A stretch of 64,000 bases of DNA from Hyalangium ruber (GCF_034259325.1 NZ_JAXIVS010000004.1:744001-808000); one strand, 5' to 3'; shown: positions 45,385-54,342, counted from the first letter of the stretch. The notes: a model not told the origin generated them from the letters alone. Program-made: numbers and translations.

Positions 45385-46209
45385 CTACACCGCCACGCCG
45401 AAGTCCCGTAGCGCGCTGTTGAGGCTCGTCTTCTGGTCGGTGCTCTTCGTCCGCTGGCCGATGATCAACGCGCAGGGAACCCCGTACTTCCCGGAGGGGT
45501 ACTCTTTCTCGCGCATTCCCGGAATCACCACGCTCCGCGCCGGCACCCGTCCTTTATAGACGCGCTCTTGAGGGCCGGTGACGTCGATGATCTGCGTGGA
45601 TGAGGTGAGCACCACGTTGGCGCCCAGCACCGCCTCCTCCTCCACCACCACGCCCTCGACGACGATGCAGCGGCTGCCGATGAAGGCCCCATCCTCGATG
45701 ATGACGGGCGAGGCAGAGGGCGGCTCGAGCACCCCGCCCAGCCCCACGCCGCCGGACAGGTGGACGTTGCGGCCCACCTGCGCGCAGCTGCCCACCGTGG
45801 CCCAGGTGTCCACCATGGTGCCGGCGCCCACGCGCGCGCCGATGTTCACATAGCCCGGCATCACCACCGCGCCCTTCTCCACGAAGGCGCCGTAGCGCAC
45901 CACGCCCGGAGGCACCACGCGCACGCCCGCCTTGTCCAGGCCCTTCTTGAGCGGCACCTTGTCGTGGAACTCGAAGGGGCCTACCTCCATCACCTGCATC
46001 TCCGACACGGAGAAGAACAGGAGGATGGCCTCCTTCACCCAGGCGTTGACGCGCCAGCCCTCGGGGCCCTTCTCGGCCACGCGCAGCTCGCCCGCATCCA
46101 GCCGCGCCAGCGTCTCGCGCACCGCGGCCACGGAGTCGGCTTCCTTCAGCTTCGTCCGATCGGCGAACGCCTCGGACACCTTCTGGGACAGGGCTTCAAT
46201 GGAGGACAT
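45385..46209 (-). CDS. dapD: tetrahydrodipicolinate N-succinyltransferase
   Basis: The 274-residue protein has the exact length of DapD, which succinylates tetrahydrodipicolinate in diaminopimelate and lysine synthesis. The left-handed beta-helix shows hexapeptide repeats and the DapD signature GTMVDTWATVGSCAQVGRN, then VHLSGGVGLGGVLEP. The end EYPSGKYGVPCALIIGQRTK and the N-terminus with EALSQKVSEAFADR fit. The ATG at 46209 is chosen by length and homology; a longer open frame upstream has no family match. dapE lies 10 kb away at 34094-35179. Confidence 0.96.
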   Translation of the reverse strand: MSSIEALSQKVSEAFADRTKLKEADSVAAVRETLARLDAGELRVAEKGPEGWRVNAWVKEAILLFFSVSEMQVMEVGPFEFHDKVPLKKGLDKAGVRVVPPGVVRYGAFVEKGAVVMPGYVNIGARVGAGTMVDTWATVGSCAQVGRNVHLSGGVGLGGVLEPPSASPVIIEDGAFIGSRCIVVEGVVVEEEAVLGANVVLTSSTQIIDVTGPQERVYKGRVPARSVVIPGMREKEYPSGKYGVPCALIIGQRTKSTDQKTSLNSALRDFGVAV

Positions 46210-46261
46210 GGCCCCGTGTTGAACCACAAATCCGTCCCGCCCGCCGCATTCTGAGCTGTCT

Positions 46262-46576
46262 TCAGGAGCCCGCGTGTCCGGTGCTGGCGGCCTCGGCCAG
46301 CGGATGGACCTGCGTGGGGATGTCACGCTGCAGCCGGTCCCCCAGGGGCTCGCAGACCTCGGAGGGAGTCCCCCTCACGTACACGCTGCCCCCCGTCACC
46401 CGCGCCACCCGCGCCAGCGGCACCGCGAACTCCCGCCGCGAGAAGCGCCACGGCCGCACGTAGAGCACCTCGCGGCCAATGAGTCGCACCCTGCCCAGCC
46501 GCTCGCCCTGCTGCGTCTGCACCCGCATGCCCGCTTGGATGGAGCGCCGCTCCAGCGGTGAATCCCACCATGCCAT
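46262..46576 (-). CDS. PRC-barrel-like small protein
   Basis: The 104-residue protein contains a short beta-barrel with the pattern IQAGMRVQTQQGERLGRVRL, then YVRPWRFSRREFAVPLARVA. This resembles PRC-barrel or DUF2171 domains, which hold small ligands or pack against larger partners. The protein at 61882-62121 has the same GMxVxxxxGxxLGxV opening. It lies upstream of dapD on the same strand, 52 bases away, but probably is an independent gene. Function unknown. Confidence 0.6.
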   Translation of the reverse strand: MAWWDSPLERRSIQAGMRVQTQQGERLGRVRLIGREVLYVRPWRFSRREFAVPLARVARVTGGSVYVRGTPSEVCEPLGDRLQRDIPTQVHPLAEAASTGHAGS

Positions 46577-46647
46577 GTGTCACCTCCATCACCCGCCACG
46601 TTCAAAGGTGCGGCGGAGAACGGATGGGGGCGACCGCAGGGCAGGCT

Positions 46648-46713
46648 CCAAAGCGCCCGATTGCTCGAACGCTGCAATCTTTCGATCGCTTCGCTTTGGC
46701 TACACGAGCAATC
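46648..46713. promoter_or_regulatory. interleaved inverted repeats in divergent leader
   Basis: Arms CCAAAGCG (46648-46655) and CGCTTTGG (46692-46699) are exact complements, as are GATTGCTCG (46659-46667) and CGAGCAATC (46705-46713). Their order is A, B, A', B', which in RNA would form an H-type pseudoknot. GATTGC also pairs with GCAATC at 46674-46679, giving an alternative short hairpin. The block lies 82 bases upstream of the cytochrome lipoprotein start in the divergent gap, as leader RNA or as a multi-site operator. Confidence 0.45.
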
Positions 46714-46794
46714 ACAGGGACTTAACGTTCTCCTGGTTTCTCTTGGACCAGCCATGCACCCTGCCTCACGGACTTCACGGACGGGGGTTGCTGC

Positions 46795-49185
46795 ATGGAA
46801 GCATCCTCTCAAGCCCGTCGGTACGTGCTCCTGGTGACGGCCATCGCCGCCGCTGGAGCCTCCGGCTGCTACGGGCAGGCGACGTTGGAAGTACCTGGCT
46901 ACGAGGTGCCGACACGCGATGGCGTGCCGGTGTACGACGGAGACAACCCACCGCTACCCGTGCTGGAGCAGGACGGCTCGATCGTCTGCGCGAGCGCGAG
47001 CGCTCCCGACACGGTGACGCTGGCGAGCATCGCCGCGGACTTCGAGCGCCAGGTGCAGCCGGCCATGCTGAACGAGAGCTCGGGCTGCATCTCCTGCCAC
47101 GCCACCACCAGCGGCCGGCTCTTCAAGGTGAGCCCGAACGGGGTGGAGACGTTCTACGCGGCGCGCGCCGCGGGCTACCTGCGCACCTCGGCGGGCTCGC
47201 TGCTCTCGCGATTGATCACCACCGACGAGAGCGCGCGCATGCCGCGCGGCCAGCCCTCGTGGAACGCTCGGGAGCTCGCCGCGCTGGCCAGCCTCACCTG
47301 CCAGCTGGCAGCGGTGGAGGCCCGCTCGCCGCAGACGCCGCCGGACGAGGAGTTCCCCCCGGCGCTGCTCCAGCCGTACTCCGGCCCGCCCGTGGCCTCG
47401 TATGACAACCCCTTCCTCAACTTCGTGCAGCTCAAGGGGAAGGTGAAGCTGGTCTTCAACGACAGCTGGGTGCGCAACAACGTGGACAAGTTCGCCCAGC
47501 GCGTGGGGCTCTTCGGCGGCGTGGACTATGAGCAGTACTTCGTCGAGGCGCGCGTGGCCACGCCCGACTTCCTGCTGGGCCTGGACGAGCTGGCCCTGGA
47601 CGTGTGCGGCGCGGCGGCCACCAACCGCACCGGCCCCTTCGCCGGCGTGGACACCAGCGCGGGGCTCGTGGACACGCCCGCCGCCACCACCCGCACCTTC
47701 CAGGCGGAGAACTCCCAGGACCTGACGCCCAGCACGGGCCAGACGGCGGGCACCGGGTGGAACCTCTACACCACCGGCACGCTCACCACGACGCAGGCGC
47801 ACGTCATCGGCTACGGCGGCACGTACCGCTTCACCGTGCGCGCGCGGGGAGACCTGTGCGGCTCCGAGCCGCCGATGATGGAGCTGCGCATGGACGGCGC
47901 GCAGGTGCAGGCCTGGGGCGTGAACACAACGGCCTATACGGACTTCGTGCAGACGGTGACGGTGCCCGCGGGCAGCCACGTGCTCTCGGTGGGCTTCACC
48001 AACGACTACAACCAGGAAGGCGTCTGCGACCGCAACCTCTACGTGGACTTCCTCCAGGTGACGGGGCCCACGGAGCCGCCCTCCGGTACCGCGCGGGCGG
48101 ACGCCGCCAAGGTACACGTGAACACCCTCTATAAGAGGATGCTCTACCGCACGGCCACCGCGCAGGAGCAGGCCAACGGCTACGCGCTGCTCCAGGACCT
48201 CTTCACCATGGAGGCCAGCGTGCCCAAGGCGTGGAGCGGGCTGTGCGAGGGGTTGATGCGCTCGCCGGACTTCCTCTTCACCCTGCCGCCTTCGCACGAG
48301 ACACGCTCGGGCCTGGAGCGCCAGCGGCTGCTGCTGGTGAAGCTGGCGCAAGACCTCGTGGGCCGCCCGCCCAACGCGGCGGAGCTCTCGGCCTTCGAGA
48401 GCGGCAGCCAGAGCTGGGAGCAGATGGTGGAGACGTACCTGGGCTCGGCGGAGTTCCGCGCCTACTACTTCCACAAGATGCGCATCCGCACCGAGAGCGA
48501 GGGCACGGCGGACACGGACGAGCCGGCGCGCCTGTGGACGTACCTGGCCACCACCGGAGCGCCGATGCAGGAGCTGCTCACGGGCGACTACTCGGTGGCG
48601 CTCGACTTCAGCAAGGTGCCGCGCGCGACCGAGCACGGAAACACGGGCGTGCTCACCATGAAGGGCTTCATCCAGAACAAGCCGGGCCTGCCGCGCTACA
48701 ACTACGCGGCGCGGGTGATGACCGACTTCATGGGCACGCTCTTCGAGGTGCCCTCCGAGGTGTTCGACATGCGCGGGGCGGCCACGGCGGCCTCCACGGT
48801 GGACCCGACGAGCATCTGCTTCTCGTGTCACCAGACGCTCACCCCGCTGTCGTACCAGCGCATGCGGTGGGACGACGCGGGCAACTACCGCACCACGGAC
48901 GACCAGGGCCGCCCCATCGACGACAGCGACCGCGGGCTCGTGGGCGTCTACGCCTACAAGGGCCAGGGCATGGAGGCCTTCGCCCAGCAGGCGGTGAAGA
49001 AAGAGCCCTTCCTGCGCCGCACGATCAACGCGCAGTACATGCTCTTCTTCGGCCGGGAGATGCGGTACAGCCTGGACGAGCGCGGCATGTACAAGCGCTT
49101 GTGGGACGTGGCGCACGCGTCGGAGGGCAACCTCAAGGCCGTGCTGAAAGCGATTGCCCTCTCTCCCGAGTACACCCACCTCTGA
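46795..49185 (+). CDS. c-type-heme lipoprotein with DUF1592/DUF1588-like domains and inserted CBM-like domain
   Basis: The 796-residue protein has a lipoprotein leader (C25 in GASGCYG). A CISCH heme-binding motif at 98-102 is followed by a planctomycete-type region. Residues about 300-430 (FQAENSQDLTPSTGQTAG, then VIGYGGTYRFTVRARGDLCG and LYVDFLQVTGP) resemble a carbohydrate-binding module of the CBM35/60 type. The C-terminal 350 residues carry the DUF1592/1588-like pattern YKRMLYRTATAQEQANGYAL, TGVLTMKGFIQNK-like text and ICFSCHQTLTPLSYQRM with a second CxxCH. It is exported, so heme is attached in the periplasm. Substrate unknown; it pairs with the next gene. Confidence 0.8.
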   Translation: MEASSQARRYVLLVTAIAAAGASGCYGQATLEVPGYEVPTRDGVPVYDGDNPPLPVLEQDGSIVCASASAPDTVTLASIAADFERQVQPAMLNESSGCISCHATTSGRLFKVSPNGVETFYAARAAGYLRTSAGSLLSRLITTDESARMPRGQPSWNARELAALASLTCQLAAVEARSPQTPPDEEFPPALLQPYSGPPVASYDNPFLNFVQLKGKVKLVFNDSWVRNNVDKFAQRVGLFGGVDYEQYFVEARVATPDFLLGLDELALDVCGAAATNRTGPFAGVDTSAGLVDTPAATTRTFQAENSQDLTPSTGQTAGTGWNLYTTGTLTTTQAHVIGYGGTYRFTVRARGDLCGSEPPMMELRMDGAQVQAWGVNTTAYTDFVQTVTVPAGSHVLSVGFTNDYNQEGVCDRNLYVDFLQVTGPTEPPSGTARADAAKVHVNTLYKRMLYRTATAQEQANGYALLQDLFTMEASVPKAWSGLCEGLMRSPDFLFTLPPSHETRSGLERQRLLLVKLAQDLVGRPPNAAELSAFESGSQSWEQMVETYLGSAEFRAYYFHKMRIRTESEGTADTDEPARLWTYLATTGAPMQELLTGDYSVALDFSKVPRATEHGNTGVLTMKGFIQNKPGLPRYNYAARVMTDFMGTLFEVPSEVFDMRGAATAASTVDPTSICFSCHQTLTPLSYQRMRWDDAGNYRTTDDQGRPIDDSDRGLVGVYAYKGQGMEAFAQQAVKKEPFLRRTINAQYMLFFGREMRYSLDERGMYKRLWDVAHASEGNLKAVLKAIALSPEYTHL

Positions 49186-49207
49186 AGCACCTCCAGGGAG
49201 CCGCACC

Positions 49208-50884
49208 ATGAACCGCCGCCGATTCCTCGCTGGCGCGCTCGCCGGCACCGCCATCAGCACGCTGGACTGGCTCCGCTTCTTCCGGAGCTTCGGCGTGCCG
49301 GGCACGAAGAAGGAGCTGGGCATCGCCGAGGCCGCCGCCGCGGAGCTCAACGCCACGCCCCACTTCCTCATCTACTGGTTCCAGGAAGGGGGCTGGGACG
49401 GGTACTCGATGTTCAACCCGGTCCACACGCCCAACGACGCCGCGCGCATCATCCCCGCCGGCACGCTGCTGCCCGTGCCGGGCTGGAGCCAGCACCGCTA
49501 CCGGCCGAAGAACTACGGCACCAGCCCGCTCAACCCGCCGCGCACCTCGGGCAACATCACCTACGGCTACCTGGCCGAGGACGGGCTGCCGCTCTTCCCG
49601 GACATGGCGGTGGTGTCCAGCCACAACGGCAACACGTTCCACTCGGGCGGCCGCTGGGAGTACCACTACGGCCGCTACAGCTCATCCCTGTCCGGCTATC
49701 GCCACCCGGACGAGCGCACGGTGATGCAGGCCTTCTGCGAGGCGTACGGCACCGGCTACCTGCTGCCGCACGTGAGCTGGCACCGCTGGCTCTCGGATGG
49801 CGAGCTGTCCATCCCCTCCTACCCCGAGGGTACGGGCTACTACGAGAAGCTCGGGCCGGTGCATGCGCACACGCTCTACGGCAAGACGCCGGCGGACATG
49901 CGCAACCGCCTCATGTCCCTGGGCAGCATCGCGCAGGGCCAGCGCGGGGCGCGCATCCGCCAGTTCACCGACAACCTGCAGGCCAACTTCCTCAACGAGA
50001 AGAACGGCGAGTCGGTGCGCGCCTTCTCCTCCGCGCTCACCATCCACCGCGCCCTCACCGGCGGCAGCGCCCCGGACATCAACCCGCAGACGATGTTCAA
50101 CGACACCACGCTGCGCTCCGAGTTCGGCGTGGCGGCCACGGATGAGACGACCGAGTCCTCCTCCATCAACGGCAACCCCGCCCGCTCCAAGGAGACGCCC
50201 AACACCAACGTCCAGGCGCTGATGACCTACGAGCTGATGACGAAGGGGCTCTCCATCGGCTTCTTCATCGAGAACCGCGGCCTGCGCATGTACGACACGC
50301 ACAATGACCGCCGCACCATCATGAACAACAAGGGGCAGCAGGATCAGCTCAACATGGCGCGCAAGCACCTGTGGTCGCCGCTGAAGACCCTGGTGGCGAA
50401 GCTGAAGGCCACTCCCTACGGCGACACGGGCAAGAGCTACTACGACTTCACCACCATCGTGCTGGCCTCGGAGATGGGGCGCACCATCACCGGCGACGTG
50501 CAGGGCATCCTCACCAACGCGGGCCTGAGCGACGTGCAGAAGTACGACGAAATCATGGGCCAGGACTGCTGCCAGCACTGGCGCGTGAGCAGCGCGGCGT
50601 TCCTGGGCGGCACGGTGCGCGGCAACACCCAGTGGGGCCGCGTGGGCAGCGCCTCGCTGGAGGGCATTCCCCTCATGCCCAACGGCACGCTGGATCCGGC
50701 CTATGACCCGGACACCGGCCTGCTCATCCCCGGCCGGTTGAAGAGCACCCAGAGCTTCGTCTCCGACGCGGGCCACGTGTATTCCACGGCCCTGTACCTG
50801 TCGGGGCTGGACCCCGTGGCCCTGCGCCAGGCGGGCAAGGGGCGCAATGACCGCGCCCCGATGACCTTCATCAAGAAGCCTTGA
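49208..50884 (+). CDS. Tat-exported DUF1501-like protein
   Basis: The 558-residue protein begins MNRRRFLAGALAGTAIST, a twin-arginine signal. It contains FLIYWFQEGGWDGYSMFNPV, then VVSSHNGNTFHSGGRWEYHY, and FTTIVLASEMGRTITGDVQG, matching the DUF1501 group of the alkaline-phosphatase/sulfatase superfamily. The start at 49208 follows AGGGAG, 22 bases after the heme lipoprotein gene. The two are the usual partners of 'DUF1592 plus DUF1501/1552' pairs in planctomycetes and myxobacteria, thought to act on polymers outside the cytoplasm. No activity is established. Confidence 0.8.
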   Translation: MNRRRFLAGALAGTAISTLDWLRFFRSFGVPGTKKELGIAEAAAAELNATPHFLIYWFQEGGWDGYSMFNPVHTPNDAARIIPAGTLLPVPGWSQHRYRPKNYGTSPLNPPRTSGNITYGYLAEDGLPLFPDMAVVSSHNGNTFHSGGRWEYHYGRYSSSLSGYRHPDERTVMQAFCEAYGTGYLLPHVSWHRWLSDGELSIPSYPEGTGYYEKLGPVHAHTLYGKTPADMRNRLMSLGSIAQGQRGARIRQFTDNLQANFLNEKNGESVRAFSSALTIHRALTGGSAPDINPQTMFNDTTLRSEFGVAATDETTESSSINGNPARSKETPNTNVQALMTYELMTKGLSIGFFIENRGLRMYDTHNDRRTIMNNKGQQDQLNMARKHLWSPLKTLVAKLKATPYGDTGKSYYDFTTIVLASEMGRTITGDVQGILTNAGLSDVQKYDEIMGQDCCQHWRVSSAAFLGGTVRGNTQWGRVGSASLEGIPLMPNGTLDPAYDPDTGLLIPGRLKSTQSFVSDAGHVYSTALYLSGLDPVALRQAGKGRNDRAPMTFIKKP

Positions 50885-50893
50885 GTCGGCCCC

Positions 50894-51130
50894 TCAGCTT
50901 CCGAGCTCCCGGGCCACGGCGTTCACAATCTCTTGCTCGGTGGGGAATGCGAGCGACTGCTTCTTCACCACCGTCTTGCCGTTCACGGAGACCTCGAAGC
51001 TCCCGGATGGGCCGTGCTTCAGCTCCGAGTCCAGCTCGAACTCGTCCTTCAGGGTAGCCGCCACACGGGCAGCTCGAGGCCTGTAGCCTCAGGCATTGCA
51101 ATAGGTGATGGTGATCTTCGCGGCGGACAT
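50894..51130 (-). CDS. SelW/Rdx-family selenoprotein, UGA read as selenocysteine
   Basis: From ATG 51130, after GGGGAGA, the frame reads MSAAKITITYCNAUGYRPRA with TGA as codon 14 (51089-51091), then continues ARVAATLKDEFELDSELKHG, SGSFEVSVNGKTVVKKQSLA and FPTEQEIVNAVARELGS to a TGA stop at 50894. The 78-residue product is a complete Rdx/SelW thioredoxin-like protein: CxxU redox motif at 11-14, central strand with GSFEVSVNGK and family-like end. A 7-bp hairpin 14 bases after the UGA suits a bacterial SECIS element. SelW-type proteins are glutathione or thiol-dependent redox proteins. Standard gene callers would stop at codon 14 and miss this gene. Confidence 0.88.
51056..51074 (-). promoter_or_regulatory. 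putative bacterial SECIS hairpin
   Basis: On the reverse strand AGCTGCC-CGTGT-GGCGGCT forms a 7-bp stem (one T-G wobble) with a five-base loop containing G and T. It begins 14 bases downstream of the in-frame TGA of the SelW-like gene, near the 11-16 base spacing seen for bacterial SECIS elements bound by SelB. A second hairpin, GAGGC/GCCTC, begins at the TGA itself. Confidence 0.6.
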
Positions 51131-51192
51131 GGCGTGTCTCCCCTCGCCTCAAGAGATAATTCCGCGTCCCCGGTTTCGCCAACCTCGGTACC

Positions 51193-51966
51193 TCAGTCGC
51201 CCTCGAGGTCGGGCTCCAGCTCCACCGCGGGCACCGTCGGCGGCTCCATCGGCTTGCGGACTCGCAGGGCGTCGATCATGTGCCGGAGCATGCGGATGCG
51301 CGGCTCCGAGTCCTTGACGAGCAGGTCCTCGCCAATGACGGAGGCGATGCCGCGCGAGCTCGCGGACTGCTCGCACCAGGCCCCGGCCACCTGCTCCGCC
51401 GGGAGCCCTCCCACCGGGACGAGCTGGGTGACGAGCGGCGCGGGCTCGACGAGCAGCAGCCGCTGCAGCAACTCCTCCCGCTCCTCGAGCGAGAGCACCC
51501 CCTGGGTGAAGGTGCTGCCCACGCCATAGTGCGCGCGCAGCAGCCCGAGCAGCCGGGAGACATCCGTGTCCGGCAGTGCCAAGGACACGCGCAGCTCCAC
51601 CAGCGGTGCGGCCACCACCACGCTCAGTCCCAGCTCGCTGGCCAGCCCCGCGCCGAGCGAGCCCAGCGGGATTGCCTCCGCCACCAGGAGGAACCGGGCC
51701 GTCGGCAGCCGCGCGCCCGCGGAAGGTTCGGAGGTAACCACGGGCTCCGCCTCTCCGCTCGAAGGGGCCACGCCCGGCTCGCTCTCGGAGGGCAGCCGCC
51801 TCAGCTCCAGCCGGCCCACGGGCGCGTCGGCCTGGGTGATGGAGGTGCGCGGCGGTGGCGGGCGGCCCCGGCAGGTGAACGCCTCTTTCGGTTCATCGCG
51901 GACCTCCGGCTTCGCCGCGCACCCGGCCAGCGCGACGAGCCCCACCCCGAGGATGAAGTGTTTCAT
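51193..51966 (-). CDS. lipoprotein with STN/secretin-like domain
   Basis: The 257-residue protein has a lipoprotein leader MKHFILGVGLVALAGC with C16 as lipid site. After a Pro/Ser-rich region the second half reads LSVVVAAPLVELRVSLALPD, TDVSRLLGLLRAHYGVGSTF, which resembles the STN domain found at the start of secretins and TonB receptors. The end RIRMLRHMIDALRVRKPMEP resembles the next secretin-type (N-domain) fold. No secretin channel follows. It is probably an outer-membrane periplasmic lipoprotein; function unknown. The SelW-like gene follows on the same strand 62 bases downstream. Confidence 0.7.
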   Translation of the reverse strand: MKHFILGVGLVALAGCAAKPEVRDEPKEAFTCRGRPPPPRTSITQADAPVGRLELRRLPSESEPGVAPSSGEAEPVVTSEPSAGARLPTARFLLVAEAIPLGSLGAGLASELGLSVVVAAPLVELRVSLALPDTDVSRLLGLLRAHYGVGSTFTQGVLSLEEREELLQRLLLVEPAPLVTQLVPVGGLPAEQVAGAWCEQSASSRGIASVIGEDLLVKDSEPRIRMLRHMIDALRVRKPMEPPTVPAVELEPDLEGD

Positions 51967-52050
51967 GCGCCATCAGTATGGCGCGAAGTGGGCCCGCCAC
52001 CCATGCCCCCCCATTTCCCGGCGCGCCCCCCCGGTCTACGGTGCGCCGCC

Positions 52051-53517
52051 ATGCAGAACTTCCGAGACCGCGCCGCCGCCGCCTACGACGCCGAGCGCTT
52101 CCGCCAGCAGGGGCACCAGCTCGTGGACCAGCTCGCCGACTACCTCGCGAGCGCCACCAGCGGGAAGGCTCTTCCCGTGCTCCCGTGGGTGACTCCGGAC
52201 GAGAGCCTCGCGCGCTTCCCCGCGAGCTTCCCCGAGGAGCCGGGCGGAGAGCTCTCCCCCTTCATCGCCCGCGTGCTGGGCGGCTCCAACCACCTGCACC
52301 ACCCGCGCTACGTGGGGCACCAGGTGTCGGCCCCGCTGCCCCTGGCGGCGCTGTGTGACTTCGTCTCCTCCCTGCTCAACAACGGCATGGCCGTGTACGA
52401 GATGGGGCCCGCCGTCTCCGCCATGGAGCACAACCTGCTCCGGTGGATGGCCGGACAGCTCGGCCTGCCCGAGAGCGCCGGCGGTGTGTTCACCTCGGGA
52501 GGCTCCGTGGGCAACCTCACCGCCCTGCTCGCCGCGCGCCAAGCCAAGGCCGGCTACGACGCGTGGAACGGAGGCTCGCCCGCGGGCCCGCCGCTCACGG
52601 TGCTCGTCGCGGAGACGGCCCACTACAGCCTCGCCCGCGCCACGAAGGTCATGGGCTGGGGCGCGGAGGGCCTCACCCCCGTCCCCGTGGATGCGAACTT
52701 CCGCCTCCGCCCGGAGTCCCTGGAGGCCACCCTGGCCGCCGCCACCCGCGCCGGCCGCCGCCCCATCGCCGTGGTGGCCAGCGCCGGCTCCACCTCCACC
52801 GGAGCGTTCGACCCGCTGGAGCCCGTAGCCGACTTCTGCGAGCGCCACGGCCTCTGGTTCCACGTGGACGGGGCCCACGGCGCTTCCGCCGCGCTCAGCC
52901 CCCGCTACCGCCACCAGGTGAAGGGCATCGAGCGCGCCGACTCGGTGGTCTGGGACGCGCACAAGATGATGATGATGCCGGCGCTCATCACCGCCGTGCT
53001 CTTTCGCGACAGCACCCGCTCCTACGAGTCCTTCGCCCAGCAGGCCAGCTACCTCTTCGGCCCGGGCTCCCGGCCCTGGAGCGACATCGGGCTGCGCACG
53101 CTGGAATGCACCAAGGAGATGATGGCGCTCAAGCTCTACACCTGCCTGAGCCTGCTGGGCACCCGCTTCTTCTCCGACTATGTGACGGCCACCTTCGACC
53201 TGACGCGCCGCTTCGCCGAGCGGCTGAAGGCCTCGGGCGACTTCGAGGTGCCGGTGGCGCCCGACTGCAACATCCTCTGCTTCCGCTACACCCCCGCCGG
53301 CGTACCCGCCTCGGAGCTGGACACGCTCCAGGCCCGCCTGCGCCAGCTCCTCATCCAGCGAGGGGACTTCTACCTGGTGCAGACCACCCTGCCCTCGGGG
53401 GTGTACCTGCGCACCACCCTCATCAACCCCCTCACCTCGGACGCGGAGCTGGAGGCGCTCCTGGAGGCGCTGCGCCAGGCGCCGAGAAATGTCGCTCCAG
53501 GCAGCGAAATCAGGTAA
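52051..53517 (+). CDS. PLP-dependent group II decarboxylase
   Basis: The 488-residue protein is a pyridoxal-phosphate decarboxylase of the aromatic-L-amino-acid / diaminobutyrate type: [54 protein letters not shown], and [20 protein letters not shown] with the Lys that binds PLP. The ATG at 52051 is supported by start homology. It overlaps the glycosyltransferase gene by one base (TAATG). Possible substrates are tyrosine, DOPA, tryptophan, glutamate or diaminobutyrate; the sequence alone does not decide. Confidence 0.9.
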   Translation: MQNFRDRAAAAYDAERFRQQGHQLVDQLADYLASATSGKALPVLPWVTPDESLARFPASFPEEPGGELSPFIARVLGGSNHLHHPRYVGHQVSAPLPLAALCDFVSSLLNNGMAVYEMGPAVSAMEHNLLRWMAGQLGLPESAGGVFTSGGSVGNLTALLAARQAKAGYDAWNGGSPAGPPLTVLVAETAHYSLARATKVMGWGAEGLTPVPVDANFRLRPESLEATLAAATRAGRRPIAVVASAGSTSTGAFDPLEPVADFCERHGLWFHVDGAHGASAALSPRYRHQVKGIERADSVVWDAHKMMMMPALITAVLFRDSTRSYESFAQQASYLFGPGSRPWSDIGLRTLECTKEMMALKLYTCLSLLGTRFFSDYVTATFDLTRRFAERLKASGDFEVPVAPDCNILCFRYTPAGVPASELDTLQARLRQLLIQRGDFYLVQTTLPSGVYLRTTLINPLTSDAELEALLEALRQAPRNVAPGSEIR

Positions 53518-54251
53518 TGCCGCACCCCGTCATGCTCGTCTCGCTCGTCATCCCCGTCTACAACGAGGTCCCCACCCTGGCGGAGCTGCTCCGGCGCTGC
53601 ATCGCCGTGGACTTCCCCAAGGAGCTGGTGCTCGTGGACGACTGCTCCAAGGATGGCAGCCGCGAGTTCCTCGAGCAGCTCTCCGAGAAGGGGCTGGCGC
53701 TGCTGGGCGGCAACCCGACGAACCGCAACGACCTCAAGGTGCTCTTCCAGCCCCAGAACCAGGGCAAGGGCGCGGCGCTGCGGCGGGGCTTCGCCGAGGC
53801 CTCCGGCGACATCATCATCGTCCAGGACGCGGACCTGGAGTACGACCCGCGCGACATCCAGCGCGTCATCCAGCCCATCCTCGATGGCGAGGCAGACGTC
53901 GTCTTCGGCAGCCGCTTCACCGGCACGCCCCGGCGGGTGCTCTACTTCTGGCACACCGTCATGAACAACGCGCTGACCATGCTCTCCAACATGACCAGCG
54001 GGCTGAACCTCACGGACATGGAGACCTGCTACAAGGCCTTCCGCGCCGAGGTGCTGCGCTCCATCACCGTGGAGGAGGAGCGCTTCGGCTTCGAGCCCGA
54101 GGTGACGGCCAAGATTGCCCGGGGCAACTGGCGCGTCTACGAGGTGCCCATCAGCTACCACGGGCGCACCTACGAGGAGGGCAAGAAGATCGGCTGGAAG
54201 GACGGAGTACGCGCCCTCTACGTCATCGCCAAGTACGCCCTGAAGCGCTAG
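53517..54251 (+). CDS. GT2 glycosyltransferase, dolichol-phosphate-mannose-synthase-like
   Basis: The 244-residue GT2 enzyme contains [58 protein letters not shown], the metal-binding QDADLEYDP (D-x-D), and [20 protein letters not shown]. It lacks a membrane domain, as in DPM1-type soluble forms. It transfers a sugar from a nucleotide sugar to polyprenyl phosphate or a similar acceptor. The start overlaps the decarboxylase stop by one base, so the two are co-translated, an unusual pairing. Confidence 0.92.
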   Translation: MPHPVMLVSLVIPVYNEVPTLAELLRRCIAVDFPKELVLVDDCSKDGSREFLEQLSEKGLALLGGNPTNRNDLKVLFQPQNQGKGAALRRGFAEASGDIIIVQDADLEYDPRDIQRVIQPILDGEADVVFGSRFTGTPRRVLYFWHTVMNNALTMLSNMTSGLNLTDMETCYKAFRAEVLRSITVEEERFGFEPEVTAKIARGNWRVYEVPISYHGRTYEEGKKIGWKDGVRALYVIAKYALKR

Positions 54252-54321
54252 GGCCTGTTCATTGCCCGACAGCGTTTCCCGAGCCTGTCGCCCCTCGGAC
54301 ACCGTAACGGGGCGGAGGCGG

Positions 54322-54342
54322 TCCCCAATCGCGCGCTGGGGA
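54322..54342. terminator. hairpin after the GT2 gene
   Basis: TCCCCA (54322-54327) and TGGGGA (54337-54342) pair exactly around a nine-base GC-rich loop. The hairpin lies in the 155-bp gap downstream of the glycosyltransferase gene and upstream of the next forward gene. It has no T-run, so it is only a plausible terminator. Confidence 0.35.

Noticed and set aside
51089-51091. TGA in the SelW-like gene as a nonsense mutation (pseudogene)
   Set aside because: The codon stands exactly at the redox position of the CxxU motif, the rest of the gene is well conserved and a hairpin follows at the right distance. A random mutation would not be expected here.
50871-51182. 103-codon reverse frame covering the selenoprotein region
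   Set aside because: Its product is His/Arg-rich with no family match, whereas the frame with one in-frame UGA gives a full SelW protein.
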